DNA of 39,951 nucleotides from Chlamydiota bacterium (lineage in GTDB: Bacteria; Chlamydiota; Chlamydiia; Chlamydiales; JAAKFR01), in the NCBI GenBank assembly GCA_013287335.1, contig JABDDZ010000010.1:1-39951 (forward strand). Direction: 5' to 3'. The notes beneath the pieces were generated by a model that ran no database searches, was not told where the DNA came from, and saw only the letters and a program-made list of their open reading frames with translations. Below, piece by piece: positions 1 to 9,076 of the stretch (within the stretch, counting starts at the first letter, position 1; each line of letters starts with the position of its first letter). The position numbers and the translations under genes were made by a program.

Positions 1-3000
1 AAAGTAGTAGAAGCCCGTTTCAGAATCAAAGCGTTTACTGCAATAACGCCAAGGAGAGAGGTTTTCAGATTGAATAGTCTCTCCAAAGGGAGTGTAGCGG
101 TAGGTGGCTTTGGATTTTGACCCAGGAATGTCAATGAGTGTGACAAGTGACCCGCGATGATCATGGATGGGGAAATAGGAGTTACCATTTAATTCGTAGA
201 GAATAGCAGCTCCAATTTCAGCTCCCCGGCCATCGCCTAATACTCTGAGCTCTTTGATTTTGCCCTCTTTTGTGACAGAGCCAATCTCATTTTTCCCATC
301 CCATAAGAAGTAGAGGGTATCGGAGAGTTTTTCATTTGTGTATGTTGTTTTGGAAAGCCTGCGATGAAAAGGGTCATAAGTATATTCAAAGCGTGCATTC
401 CCCTTATGCACAGCAATTAAACGGTCTTGAGTATCATAAAAAAATGTAGACTCTCCATTTGAGAGAAGATTGCCATTTTCATCATAGACTAAGTCGTTTT
501 CTCCATCGTGAGTGATCTGGCAAAGAGAGTTAACCTCCCAAGGGTTTTCATCTTTAGCTCTTCTATTGAACATTGAGTCAGAAGAATATTCATGATAGGG
601 ATCTGAGAGGAGTTGATGGAGATCATCGTAGGTATACTTTTCCCTCATTGATCCTTGTGGATCTTCAAAATAGTATTCAGTCAGATTACCCACGGCATCA
701 TAGGTCAGAGCATTTTTATAATAGAGAGATTCAGATGATTGAAGACGTCGAAGAGGATCCCACGATTGATTAATCGTGCCTAATGGAAAAAGAGTGGTTT
801 CAGGATTTCCATCGCTATCTCTTTTTTCATAAGTCAGAACAAATTTATCTTTTGTTACTTGGTGGAGATCTGGGCCTTTGTAGCTCCAGAAGATTTGTTG
901 GTGAGTCGGCAAAGTTAAGCTGATGCGCCTTGATTGCGCGTCGTAGATGCTCTCAAAAGTTAGGCGGGAGGCAAGGCTTTCTTTAGTGACATTGCCAAGA
1001 GCATCATAGCTTAGAGTAGTGAGAGCATTAGTCTTTTGATCTTCTATGGAAAGAAGGTGGTTTTCTGCGTCATAGGTATAGTGGTAATCAAAATCTGTAG
1101 AATGGGACCTAGAGAGTCTTCCCAAATCATCATGTTTTTGAAAAATCCCTATCCCATTAGGCTTATGGATCGATTCTAAGCGACCTTTGGCATCGTAGAG
1201 ATAGCGGGTGATTTTAGTCTCTGACTCAATGAGCTCTTCAATGCGGTTGCCAGGACCATAGTTCCATTGATTGGTGATTGAACCTATAGGTTCTATTCCT
1301 TCAAACAGCGTGTGTGTTTCTTGAATGCAGTTATTATTCGCATCAAAGAGAGACTCTTTTTTTTGGATAATATTGTCTGATTGATCTCTAGTGAGTGTAA
1401 GATAGACTCTTCCCCGGCAATCATGGTGCTTAGTTGTAATCACCCCATGCGGGTCGATATCTTTTTGAATAAATTGATCCTTATACTCATAGGAATGTTT
1501 ATGTTCAAAACCTAGCGGATCTTTAGAAGAGATAAGCTCTCCCCTTAGGTTATAGGAGGAGGTCCAAGTTCCCTTAGGGGTTGTATGCAAAATATGATTG
1601 CCCGCTTCATCGTAAGAGTCTTGTTCGATGCGATAGAGTATTCCAGAGAGGTCTTCGACCCTTTTTTCGATTTGGCGATTTAAATAGTCATATTTGTACT
1701 GTGTGAGAAGATCGCCTGTCTGCAAAGAGGCTAACCGACCAAGGCAGTCATAGGTAGAGGAGGTCGTTGAAAAGTCTTTACTTTCAGAGGTTTTTCTTCC
1801 GGCAAAGTCATAGGTGTATGTCGTTGTCACCCCCTCCCCATCTGTTTCGGAGAGTTTGCAAAAAGGTGAGTAGGTCGCTCTTGTCGTTTTAAGCAAACTT
1901 CCTGATGAGGAGAAGCTCTCAGTTTTTATCGGCTGATCAAAGATGTCATAGGCATAGAGCGTTTTGGCTCCATTGCGATCAATATAGCTTGCAAGGGTCG
2001 CATTCGCATTGTAAGTATGATATTCTTCCGATCCATCAGGATGGAGAATATGGAGAGGATTTCCACGGTAATCATAGCTTTTGATCGTGGCATATCCCTT
2101 AGGGTCGATCTCTTGAGTCACATTCCCTAAAACATCATACTCTCTTTTCGTAATGGACCCATCAGGATAGGTAGTTGTAGTGAGTCTATTAAGAGAATCA
2201 TAGCCATAACTTGTTTCAAATCCCGATTCATCTATGGAGGCAATAAGACGGCTGGCCTTATCGTACTTTTTTTCTCTAGTCAGAATGGTCTCTTTCGATT
2301 GCCATACTCTCTCTCGAATGGGACGGTTGGCAAGGTCATAGTCCCACTCCTTACGCATAGCTGAGCAAGGGCCTTTTTCTCTGATGAGATTAAAGTTCTC
2401 ATCATATTCGAACTCGACTCTATTACCCAATGCATCCACTTGGGCAATGAGCCTTTCTCTATTATCATATTCAAAGCTAAGACAATAGTGAAAGATGCCA
2501 TTGGCATCAAAATGCTCTTCTTTAGAGACTTTGCCCGAAGGGTGATAGCTATAGCGTACTTTTTTAAGCAGGATTTCGTTGCCAAGAGCATCAATTGTCT
2601 TTTCTCTTAATTCTTCGGGGAGACCTAAACAGGGTTGGGAATATTTAGGCGAGATCTCTGTAATCTTTCGATAGGTAACATGAGTTAAATCATTGTGATT
2701 GTCGCTTGAGCCATCATCAACAATTGTTTTTATACAGACAGAATTTAAGTTATCATCATAGAACTGGAAAGTGCGTTTGGCTATTCGCCCATGATCATAG
2801 ACAATCTCTGAAGTTAAAAGATTTGTGTTGAGGATATAGGTATAACGTATCTCTTTTCCGGGTCTATCCGACTCGGTGAGTTTTAAGTTAAAGTCATCGA
2901 GGGAATAGGCACGATAGATGATCTCTTTTTCTCTACCATCCCCTATGCACTCTTCTATCGCATTATGGTTTTTATCAAAAACATGCTCGGCGAGGCGAAA

Positions 3001-4362
3001 GATTTTTCCGGATCCATCCTCTACTTTTTTACTAAGCAGATTTCCGGTATTGGCATCCCATTCACTTTTTTCAACAAGATAGAGAGCATCGCCCTGATAT
3101 TTCTCAACTGCTGTGATGCGTTTATCACTATTGAAGCGGTAGATCGTTTTACCATTTTCTCCATCGTAAACAATTGTATGATCCTCTTTATAATCATAAC
3201 GGGCGATGGGAACCATCTCTCCATTCGGTCCAATAGGAGCTCTTTGAGCGAGGACTTTTTTAGTTCCAAGATCATAATCTGTTCCTAAACGTCGACCATC
3301 GGGCCCATCGACATGAAACATAAAGGGGGCTTTAAAGTAGTGCTTGGAGCTTCTCCAATGATAATTGTAACTTTGAAACGGCTTCCATGGAGCCTCAACA
3401 TGGTCAAGAACAACATCATAAGTAGCACCAGATACTGATTTCCGATCCCTTGCCTTTACCTCTCGGAGTCTATGATGCAGCTTTACTTTTCTTCCATCAC
3501 TGCCGGTTAAGTGAATGGCCTTGACTCTACGATTCTGTTTAAGACTTGTCCGTTTATAATGAATGTCTAAAGATCCTAAGAGAATGGTTCTTTTAGAGTT
3601 ATAAGCCTTAATGGATTTTAAAATAAAATAGCCGGGATCATATTCGTCATGCAATATGGATTCATTGTAATCCTTATACTCATAGGTAAGGACATTTCCA
3701 TTAGGGAGCTTATCCTCTGTGACTATAGCCTGATAAGGTGGTAGGGTCCGCACATTAAATTCTGCTCTGCCATCTCTTGGCCAGGATTTAGTAGCAGTTG
3801 TAAATGTGCGCACCCTACCGCTTCCATCAATGACATGTCCTCTATAGGAAAAAGGGTTGATGCCTTTCCCATATCCCCACTGCTGAAAAAAAGAATGGGT
3901 GTTTAAAGGATGAGTTTGACCCGACAGACTTGCATTTGTAAAACTTTTAGCAGCATTGGAGTCGAGAAAATACTCACTGCCAATATTTTTTCCATAGACA
4001 AAAAAGCTTCCATCCTCCTCGCCTACACCTAAAAGCTTTTGAAAGTAGAGCTTATGATTTTTTGTTAAAGCAAAGTTGAAAAGCAACTGGCATTCGGGAT
4101 TAATTCTCCAATGACCAAAAGCCTGATCTTTATAACCCTGATTCCCATAAAATCGGCGATAAGAAATAGGCTCAACTCCCCCAACAACAAGATCTACCGC
4201 CTCTTCGCAGTATTCCCCCGTAATCACATTCACTTTTGGAATCTGCGGGATAAAATGTCCAATTTCCTTGGAATTAAAAACGGCAGGTGGAGGAGCAAGT
4301 CGTCCATCATTAGCCAAAAGAGCACGCGATACTAAAAGAAAAAAAACCAAAAAATTTTTCAT
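1..4362 (-). CDS. Rhs/YD-repeat secreted protein (C-terminus beyond window)
   Basis: The minus strand is open from the ATG at 4362 to position 1, exactly 1454 codons with no stop. The protein begins with a Sec signal peptide (MKNFLVFFLLVSRALLA, cut before NDGR). About 300 residues of N-terminal domain are followed by many copies of the YD repeat (for example YDSLNRLTTT, YDFAGRKTS, YDALGNVTK), which in this family build a hollow beta-cocoon shell. The last residues match the Rhs core signature (PWRYCSKRFDSETGFYYF). The variable toxin-like tip and any immunity gene should therefore lie just left of position 1. Sec export differs from the type VI-linked Rhs proteins and suggests surface or secreted placement. 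A terminator separates it from the upstream monooxygenase. The family is clear; the function (toxin, adhesin or other effector) is inference. Confidence 0.88.
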   Translation of the reverse strand, partial: MKNFLVFFLLVSRALLANDGRLAPPPAVFNSKEIGHFIPQIPKVNVITGEYCEEAVDLVVGGVEPISYRRFYGNQGYKDQAFGHWRINPECQLLFNFALTKNHKLYFQKLLGVGEEDGSFFVYGKNIGSEYFLDSNAAKSFTNASLSGQTHPLNTHSFFQQWGYGKGINPFSYRGHVIDGSGRVRTFTTATKSWPRDGRAEFNVRTLPPYQAIVTEDKLPNGNVLTYEYKDYNESILHDEYDPGYFILKSIKAYNSKRTILLGSLDIHYKRTSLKQNRRVKAIHLTGSDGRKVKLHHRLREVKARDRKSVSGATYDVVLDHVEAPWKPFQSYNYHWRSSKHYFKAPFMFHVDGPDGRRLGTDYDLGTKKVLAQRAPIGPNGEMVPIARYDYKEDHTIVYDGENGKTIYRFNSDKRITAVEKYQGDALYLVEKSEWDANTGNLLSKKVEDGSGKIFRLAEHVFDKNHNAIEECIGDGREKEIIYRAYSLDDFNLKLTESDRPGKEIRYTYILNTNLLTSEIVYDHGRIAKRTFQFYDDNLNSVCIKTIVDDGSSDNHNDLTHVTYRKITEISPKYSQPCLGLPEELREKTIDALGNEILLKKVRYSYHPSGKVSKEEHFDANGIFHYCLSFEYDNRERLIAQVDALGNRVEFEYDENFNLIREKGPCSAMRKEWDYDLANRPIRERVWQSKETILTREKKYDKASRLIASIDESGFETSYGYDSLNRLTTTTYPDGSITKREYDVLGNVTQEIDPKGYATIKSYDYRGNPLHILHPDGSEEYHTYNANATLASYIDRNGAKTLYAYDIFDQPIKTESFSSSGSLLKTTRATYSPFCKLSETDGEGVTTTYTYDFAGRKTSESKDFSTTSSTYDCLGRLASLQTGDLLTQYKYDYLNRQIEKRVEDLSGILYRIEQDSYDEAGNHILHTTPKGTWTSSYNLRGELISSKDPLGFEHKHSYEYKDQFIQKDIDPHGVITTKHHDCRGRVYLTLTRDQSDNIIQKKESLFDANNNCIQETHTLFEGIEPIGSITNQWNYGPGNRIEELIESETKITRYLYDAKGRLESIHKPNGIGIFQKHDDLGRLSRSHSTDFDYHYTYDAENHLLSIEDQKTNALTTLSYDALGNVTKESLASRLTFESIYDAQSRRISLTLPTHQQIFWSYKGPDLHQVTKDKFVLTYEKRDSDGNPETTLFPLGTINQSWDPLRRLQSSESLYYKNALTYDAVGNLTEYYFEDPQGSMREKYTYDDLHQLLSDPYHEYSSDSMFNRRAKDENPWEVNSLCQITHDGENDLVYDENGNLLSNGESTFFYDTQDRLIAVHKGNARFEYTYDPFHRRLSKTTYTNEKLSDTLYFLWDGKNEIGSVTKEGKIKELRVLGDGRGAEIGAAILYELNGNSYFPIHDHRGSLVTLIDIPGSKSKATYRYTPFGETIQSENLSPWRYCSKRFDSETGFYYF

Positions 4363-4426
4363 AAACAAATCTTAACTTTTACTTTAAGAAAGCAAGTTAA
4401 AATTTATATTCTTAATGGTCAAGCAA

Positions 4427-4453
4427 ATAAAAAAGCTTAGTTAACCTGAGCTT
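4427..4453 (-). terminator. Rho-independent terminator after the FAD monooxygenase
   Basis: On the minus strand an imperfect hairpin (AAGCT.AG, loop GTTAA, CT.AGCTT) is followed directly by a run of T. It lies about 80 nt past the stop of the monooxygenase and about 65 nt before the Rhs start. A possible -35 (TTGACC, plus-strand 4417-4422) for the Rhs gene follows at once, with only a weak -10 (TAACTT) 17 nt on. Confidence 0.5.
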
Positions 4454-4534
4454 TGAGTTTAAAGATAAGTAAAATTTTGATGCAAAAAAACCTCCTTAAG
4501 ACATTATCAATTGCCGTTTGTCGAAACAAAAGGA

Positions 4535-6136
4535 TTAGAGCTTAGAGCTGTTTACAAACTTACGAATGATTAAGTTTTTGAGGTAGTCTTTTAAACTATC
4601 CTGGTCGTTTAATAGACCTCTATAGCCTATGTATCCATCAGGGCGAATCACATAGATAAGATTCATCCCATAGCGCCTCTCGATCTCCTTATCGCGGTCT
4701 TCAAATGCATCTGGTAGAATATAAACTTCCACTCCCTCTATCCTTTCCAAAGAAGAGATAAATGCATCCATCCCCTTTTTCTCTTTGATTACAAGAATCT
4801 TCATATTTTTGCTTTTTTGCCAAAGAGCGAAAAGCGAAGTGGATTGATTCTGAGAAAAGAGCTTTGCATCGCGCCCTCGATACCCAGCCAATATGCCGGG
4901 AGCTCCCTTTGCTCTCTCTACAACCCACTCACTTGTTGGGTAATGAATAGCAATTTGAGATATATTAGATATAATCCGATGTCGAATAGAAGCAAATTTT
5001 GTGATCTGGCATAAAATGAAATTGCGTAAGATGATTAAAAGCTTTGAATGTAAAAATATAAGATCGGTGATCTTCTCTGTTCCTCTAAGAAGTGCTTTTC
5101 CAACAACTTTGCGTTCAAACTCATAACTATCAAGCAGAGAGGGTGAGGCCTTTCCACGAAAGATAGCGCCTAGCTTCCAACCAAGATTAAATGCATCTTG
5201 AATCCCTGTATTCATTCCCTGACCGCCGACTGGACTATGAATATGCGCTGCATCCCCAACAAGAAAGATCCGTTTTTCCCGGTAGTTGTTTATAATCCGA
5301 CTATTAACATGGAAATTAGCGATCCAGAGAGGATCGCTTAAACGCACGTTTGGATCAGCAATCCGAGCAACCAACTCTTCTATTTCAGCAAGTGTGGGTG
5401 CGCCTGGAACTTCTCCATGAATCAGTTGCAGGTTCTTCATATTCATTTTATTCCGTGGAGGTTGAAAAATAAGACGGTACCGTTTTTCTCCCTTCATAGG
5501 AATAGCTGCAAGAATCCCCCGCGGATCAAGAAAAGCCATTCCCTGATTTGGAGGATATTTCCATTTTACATGCACATCGGCAAGAGAGAAGATATCTGGA
5601 AACTCTCTTCCGTCAAAAGCAAGATTCAATTGTTTGCGGACAGTGCTATGGGGGCCATCGCATCCTATTAACCAATCTGTTTTGACCTCTTCCTGCTTTC
5701 CATTTTCATGATTATGTAAGATAGAGGTCACAGTCCCCTCATCCTGATTAAAAGAGAGAAGCTCCACCCCTCTTTCTACCTTGATATCAAATTCAGCAAG
5801 GTATGAAGCTAGAAGAGCCTCAGTCTTATTCTGTTCAAGGGATAAAATAAAGGGAAAGGGAGAATCGAGGCGATCAAAAGAGAGAGTTGTGAGCTTTTTT
5901 TGGTTACTAATGGGTGAGAAGTGTGTGATTTTTAACCCTTCCGAAATAAAGCGATCGGCAATCCCTAAAAAATATAATATTTCTAAAGTTCTCGCCTGGA
6001 TAGCAAGAGCTCTGGATTTATCGCTGGGCGTGAGGACTTTATCTATAATTCTGAGAGACAGACCCTGTCGGGCAAGCTCGGCTGCCATAAAAAGGCCGCT
6101 TGGACCTGCACCGACAATTAAAACATTACATCCCAT
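4535..6136 (-). CDS. FAD-dependent aromatic-type monooxygenase (PheA/TfdB family)
   Basis: This 533-aa protein has the full group A flavoprotein monooxygenase layout. The N-terminal FAD-binding GAGPSG (residues 9-14) is followed by the central DG motif (WLIGCDGPHSTVRKQL) and then the GD motif (LVGDAAHIHSPVGGQGMN), which contacts the flavin ribityl chain. A C-terminal thioredoxin-like domain ends in YVIRPDGYIGYR, as in phenol hydroxylase and PcpB relatives. Members hydroxylate phenols, polyketides or similar aromatics using NAD(P)H and O2. The substrate cannot be read from sequence. It is divergent from the bicupin gene across an 88-bp AT-rich gap, so the two may share control. It is not part of the core Chlamydia gene set as I remember it, so it is probably accessory. 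Confidence 0.9.
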   Translation of the reverse strand: MGCNVLIVGAGPSGLFMAAELARQGLSLRIIDKVLTPSDKSRALAIQARTLEILYFLGIADRFISEGLKITHFSPISNQKKLTTLSFDRLDSPFPFILSLEQNKTEALLASYLAEFDIKVERGVELLSFNQDEGTVTSILHNHENGKQEEVKTDWLIGCDGPHSTVRKQLNLAFDGREFPDIFSLADVHVKWKYPPNQGMAFLDPRGILAAIPMKGEKRYRLIFQPPRNKMNMKNLQLIHGEVPGAPTLAEIEELVARIADPNVRLSDPLWIANFHVNSRIINNYREKRIFLVGDAAHIHSPVGGQGMNTGIQDAFNLGWKLGAIFRGKASPSLLDSYEFERKVVGKALLRGTEKITDLIFLHSKLLIILRNFILCQITKFASIRHRIISNISQIAIHYPTSEWVVERAKGAPGILAGYRGRDAKLFSQNQSTSLFALWQKSKNMKILVIKEKKGMDAFISSLERIEGVEVYILPDAFEDRDKEIERRYGMNLIYVIRPDGYIGYRGLLNDQDSLKDYLKNLIIRKFVNSSKL

Positions 6137-6224
6137 AGAGATCCATAAATTTTTAAACTTAAAAAACTCTATTATATAAAATAAAATAATTTATATTATA
6201 TAATCTTCTTTTAGGAACCTATTA

Positions 6225-7238
6225 ATGTCGGAGAGTTACATGGGCAGCAAATATTCTTTTAGCTTAAATTCTATCAAACCCGAGAGAAATTATAAGATTG
6301 GCAAACTGACTTATGTCACTTCTGATGAGGTTCCAGGCTTTGCAAATATTGCCTTTGCCTCTTTAGTCCTTAACAACGGAGGGGCTCTTGAACCTATTTG
6401 GCATCCAAACGCACATAAAATAGGTTACTGTACCCAAGGAAGCGCGCTTGTATCGATCCGTAGCCCGGAAAATGTAGATATATTCACTGTCAATGCGGGA
6501 GAGATGTTTTTTATTCCCAAAGGATACATTCATCATATCGCTAATTTTGCCTCTCAAGAATGTCTCATTAAATTTGCGTTTAGCAATTCAAAGCCCCAAG
6601 AAATGTGCCTTTCAAAGGCGATTTTCTCTTTGTCTGAAAGTGTGTTTGACACCACTTTCAATACATCATCTTCCTTTTTAGATGGATTAAAAAAATCCCA
6701 AAAAGAGGAGCTGATTAAAGTTCTCCCTCCAAGTTTAGAAATGCCAAAACCAAATTCCGTTCGTTACAAATTTAATATTGGTGAGAGTAAAAAAATTATC
6801 CAAAACAAAGGGGGCTATCTTCAGGTAGGAACAAAAGTGAACCTTCCGACTCTTGAGGGATTGGGCATCCTGGGTTTTGGATTAAATCCTAAGGGTATTG
6901 TTGAACCTCATTGGCATACAAATGCCGGCGAGCTTGTCTATATTGCGAAAGGAGAAGCACGCATGACAATTCTCTCTCCTGAGGGCAAAGTAGAAGTTCT
7001 AAAACTGAAGAAGGGAGAGGGCGCCTTTGCACCTACATCTTATTTTCACAGTATTGAAAATACAGGTAATGAAGATGTTGAGGTCATTGCATTTTTTAGC
7101 GATGCGCAACCTGATTATATGGGCATTGGTGAAGTGATGGGGGCTTATTCTAATGAGCTTCTCGCAACAACTTTTAATGTATCGCCCGACTATTTCAAAA
7201 CTTTTAATAAGACACAAGAGCCTCTTGTCATTATCTAG
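6225..7238 (+). CDS. bicupin protein (oxalate decarboxylase-like)
   Basis: This 337-aa protein has two germin-like cupin barrels. The second (from about residue 195) keeps a full metal-binding set, EPHWHTNAGE plus a distal His in SYFHSIEN, as in Mn-dependent oxalate decarboxylases and oxidases. The first has the matching loop EPIWHPNAHK, in which the first His is Ile and the Glu is Lys, so it probably does not bind metal normally. There is no signal peptide, so a cytoplasmic location is likely. The start at 6225 is preceded by an AGGAA ribosome site; a second in-frame ATG lies at 6240. A TATAAT at 6199-6204 could serve as its -10. The fold is sure; the oxalate activity is not, given the asymmetric metal sites. 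Confidence 0.82.
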   Translation: MSESYMGSKYSFSLNSIKPERNYKIGKLTYVTSDEVPGFANIAFASLVLNNGGALEPIWHPNAHKIGYCTQGSALVSIRSPENVDIFTVNAGEMFFIPKGYIHHIANFASQECLIKFAFSNSKPQEMCLSKAIFSLSESVFDTTFNTSSSFLDGLKKSQKEELIKVLPPSLEMPKPNSVRYKFNIGESKKIIQNKGGYLQVGTKVNLPTLEGLGILGFGLNPKGIVEPHWHTNAGELVYIAKGEARMTILSPEGKVEVLKLKKGEGAFAPTSYFHSIENTGNEDVEVIAFFSDAQPDYMGIGEVMGAYSNELLATTFNVSPDYFKTFNKTQEPLVII

Positions 7239-7250
7239 AAGGCTCGCGAA

Positions 7251-7958
7251 CTAGAGGCCAAAGCCGCCCGCAACTTCGATATTCTGGCCGGTGATATAAT
7301 GGTTCTCTTCTCTCAAGAGGAAAGCGACGAGGGAGGCTATCTCTTCAAGCTTGCCCGCTCTTTTCATTGGGAGATTTTTTGTTTCGGAATCGATTGTGTT
7401 TTCTAAGATGCCGGGTGAGACCATATTCACTCTCACGCCATATGGCGCAAGCTCCAAAGCGTAAGAACGGGTCAGCTGCCAAAGAGCTTCTTTACTCATA
7501 AAGTATGCTGGAGCCTCCCTTTTGGGCCCTCCCTTAGCAACTCCAGTTTCTCCAATATGGATTATGGAGCCTCTGGAAGCGATTAAAGACGAGAGAAGAG
7601 ATTTAGTAATGTAAAAGGGAGATAAAAAATTTTCTTGAAAAAGATCTGACAATCCCTCTAATGAGGTTTCAAGCAGAGGGAGAATTAGGTATTTTCCTAC
7701 ATTGTGTATAATAGCTTTGGTATCGTTAAACCGATTCTTATAATTTTCTACAAATGTCTTTAGGTCCGGGATTGTTGAAAAATCCCCTTGAATTATTTCC
7801 GATTGCACTCCGATCTGGCGGCATTTTTCGGCAACTCGCTGCGCATCAAGCTTAGAATTGCGGTAATGGACAGCAATAGAATGACCTTCTGATGCGAGCG
7901 CATATGAGATCGCTTCACCAACGCCTTTTGCCCCCCCTGTGACAAGTACCCATTTCAT
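7251..7958 (-). CDS. short-chain dehydrogenase/reductase, FolM-like candidate
   Basis: This 235-aa classical SDR has TGGAKGVG near the N-terminus for the dinucleotide, HNVGK for the structural Asn, and the active-site pair YFMSK (YxxxK). The C-terminus is GQNIEVAGGFGL. Its ATG overlaps the folB stop by 4 bp, so the two are translationally coupled. That partnership suggests a pterin substrate, as for FolM (dihydromonapterin reductase) or PTR1. However, the glycine motif is the general SDR type rather than the TGxxxR form of PTR1, so the specific role is inference. It converges on the bicupin gene with a gap of only 12 nt. Confidence 0.82.
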   Translation of the reverse strand: MKWVLVTGGAKGVGEAISYALASEGHSIAVHYRNSKLDAQRVAEKCRQIGVQSEIIQGDFSTIPDLKTFVENYKNRFNDTKAIIHNVGKYLILPLLETSLEGLSDLFQENFLSPFYITKSLLSSLIASRGSIIHIGETGVAKGGPKREAPAYFMSKEALWQLTRSYALELAPYGVRVNMVSPGILENTIDSETKNLPMKRAGKLEEIASLVAFLLREENHYITGQNIEVAGGFGL

Positions 7959-8323
7959 ATTGGCGATATACGTTCTTTTTCAATTTCAACAGCGGTATAA
8001 CCGGCAAGAGGCATCCCATTTTGTTTTCTTACTTTAATTTTTATTTTTAATATCTCCGAATATCTCTCCATAATCCTTTCAAGAAGTTGATAGGCATATG
8101 TTTCTAAAAGATTGTAGTGACGGCTTTTGGCAAGATCCCGACAAATTTTTCCAATACCTTCATAATCGACTGTATCTGCAATAGAATCAGACCTTACACA
8201 TTTAATAAAATTTGTTGTAAGATCGATATCAATAAGAAGCTCCTGCTCCTCTTTTAGTTCAAAAGGATGAACTCCGATCGTACAATGCACTTTATAAGCT
8301 TCTATTTTAATTAATCCTTCCAT
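7955..8323 (-). CDS. folB: dihydroneopterin aldolase FolB
   Basis: This 122-aa protein is of the size and pattern of FolB, which cleaves 7,8-dihydroneopterin to 6-hydroxymethyl-dihydropterin in folate synthesis. The N-terminal strand IEAYKVHCTIGVHPFELKEE carries the conserved Glu that binds the pterin. The region YNLLETYAYQLLERI is the usual central helix. The C-terminal VRKQNGMPLAGYTAVEIE contains the catalytic Lys. The start has a good ribosome site (GAGGAGA, 8 nt upstream). It is the first gene of a two-gene unit with the SDR. FolX/FolB paralogs look alike, so epimerase activity cannot be excluded. Confidence 0.88.
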   Translation of the reverse strand: MEGLIKIEAYKVHCTIGVHPFELKEEQELLIDIDLTTNFIKCVRSDSIADTVDYEGIGKICRDLAKSRHYNLLETYAYQLLERIMERYSEILKIKIKVRKQNGMPLAGYTAVEIEKERISPI

Positions 8324-8340
8324 AAAACTCTCTCCTCAAA

Positions 8341-8373
8341 TCGAGATTTGGCATAATCTCGAATTAGATTATA
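8341..8373 (-). promoter_or_regulatory. folB promoter with perfect inverted repeat at the predicted start of transcription
   Basis: On the minus strand a perfect -10 (TATAAT, plus-strand 8368-8373) lies upstream of folB; no good -35 is visible. Directly downstream is a perfect inverted repeat, TCGAGATT-N6-AATCTCGA (8341-8362), which would cover roughly +1 to +20 of the transcript. The gap is shared with the divergent FliO-like gene. It could be an operator, or a 5'-UTR hairpin just before the ribosome site. Confidence 0.5.
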
Positions 8374-8418
8374 GTCGATACAATAGAGAATTCGATTTTT
8401 TCAGACAAACTAGTTTCA

Positions 8419-8961
8419 ATGGGGCTCTTAATCATGAGATGGATTTTTTTTACTCTTCTTTTTTTCCCGACTCTTCTTTTTGCAGAGGAAAAAATAGATC
8501 CTGAGGGACTCTCTCCTAAGGAGCTCCCCACGGGAGGGCTCCCCACGGGAGAACTCCCCATGGGAGAGCTCTCCGAAGTTTTTGCCCCAAGTGGCTCTTT
8601 TTTTGGAGAGTTCATAAACATGCTCGTAACTCTTCTTTTTTTACTCTTAGTGATTTTTCTCTCCCTCTTCTTTTTGAAAAAACTCCTCGGAAGAAAGATG
8701 AAGCAGAATATGCAGGGAAAAGGAATTAAAATCTTACAAAGAAGAGCGATTAACCCAAAAGTCTCGCTCTATCTGGTTGATATTTGTGGCAAAGGGATTG
8801 TAATTGGCGATTCTCCAGGAGGAGTGCATCTAATCACTGAATTCCCTGAAGGAACCGATCTTCAGGCACTTCTTGAAGAGGATTCTCCCCCACCTTCGTT
8901 TAAGGAGATTTTACAAAAAAAAATCACTTCCTCTATTTTTCGGAAGAAAAAAGAGATATAG
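8419..8961 (+). CDS. FliO-like membrane protein
   Basis: This 180-aa protein starts with a hydrophobic signal (RWIFFTLLFFPTLLFA). A short repeat-rich linker with LPTGG, LPTGE and LPMGE follows. A transmembrane helix spans about residues 68-88, and a basic juxtamembrane stretch leads into a small cytoplasmic domain. That domain reads ILQRRAINPKVSLYLVDICG, then KGIVIGDSPGGVHLI, which resembles FliO, the flagellar export-gate assembly factor (one TM plus a short SH3-like tail). The start may be 8434 rather than 8419; neither has a strong ribosome site. It precedes a lipoprotein, csrA and a type III secretion chaperone. The assignment is by pattern only. C. trachomatis has no FliO that I recall, while marine chlamydiae with flagellar genes have been reported. 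Confidence 0.6.
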   Translation: MGLLIMRWIFFTLLFFPTLLFAEEKIDPEGLSPKELPTGGLPTGELPMGELSEVFAPSGSFFGEFINMLVTLLFLLLVIFLSLFFLKKLLGRKMKQNMQGKGIKILQRRAINPKVSLYLVDICGKGIVIGDSPGGVHLITEFPEGTDLQALLEEDSPPPSFKEILQKKITSSIFRKKKEI

Positions 8962-9076
8962 TCGCTTCAACTCGAAAAGAGAAAGAACCTTAAATAACTA
9001 TCTATATCTCTTTCTTGTGTAATATCTTTCGTTTTTAGTATCCTCTTTAAGTAGACGAATGGAAATGGTAATCCTG

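Noticed and set aside
573-4335. Short reading frames on both strands inside the first 4.4 kb
   Set aside because: All overlap the single 1454-codon Rhs frame, which has the signal peptide, YD repeats and core motif; the others have no features.
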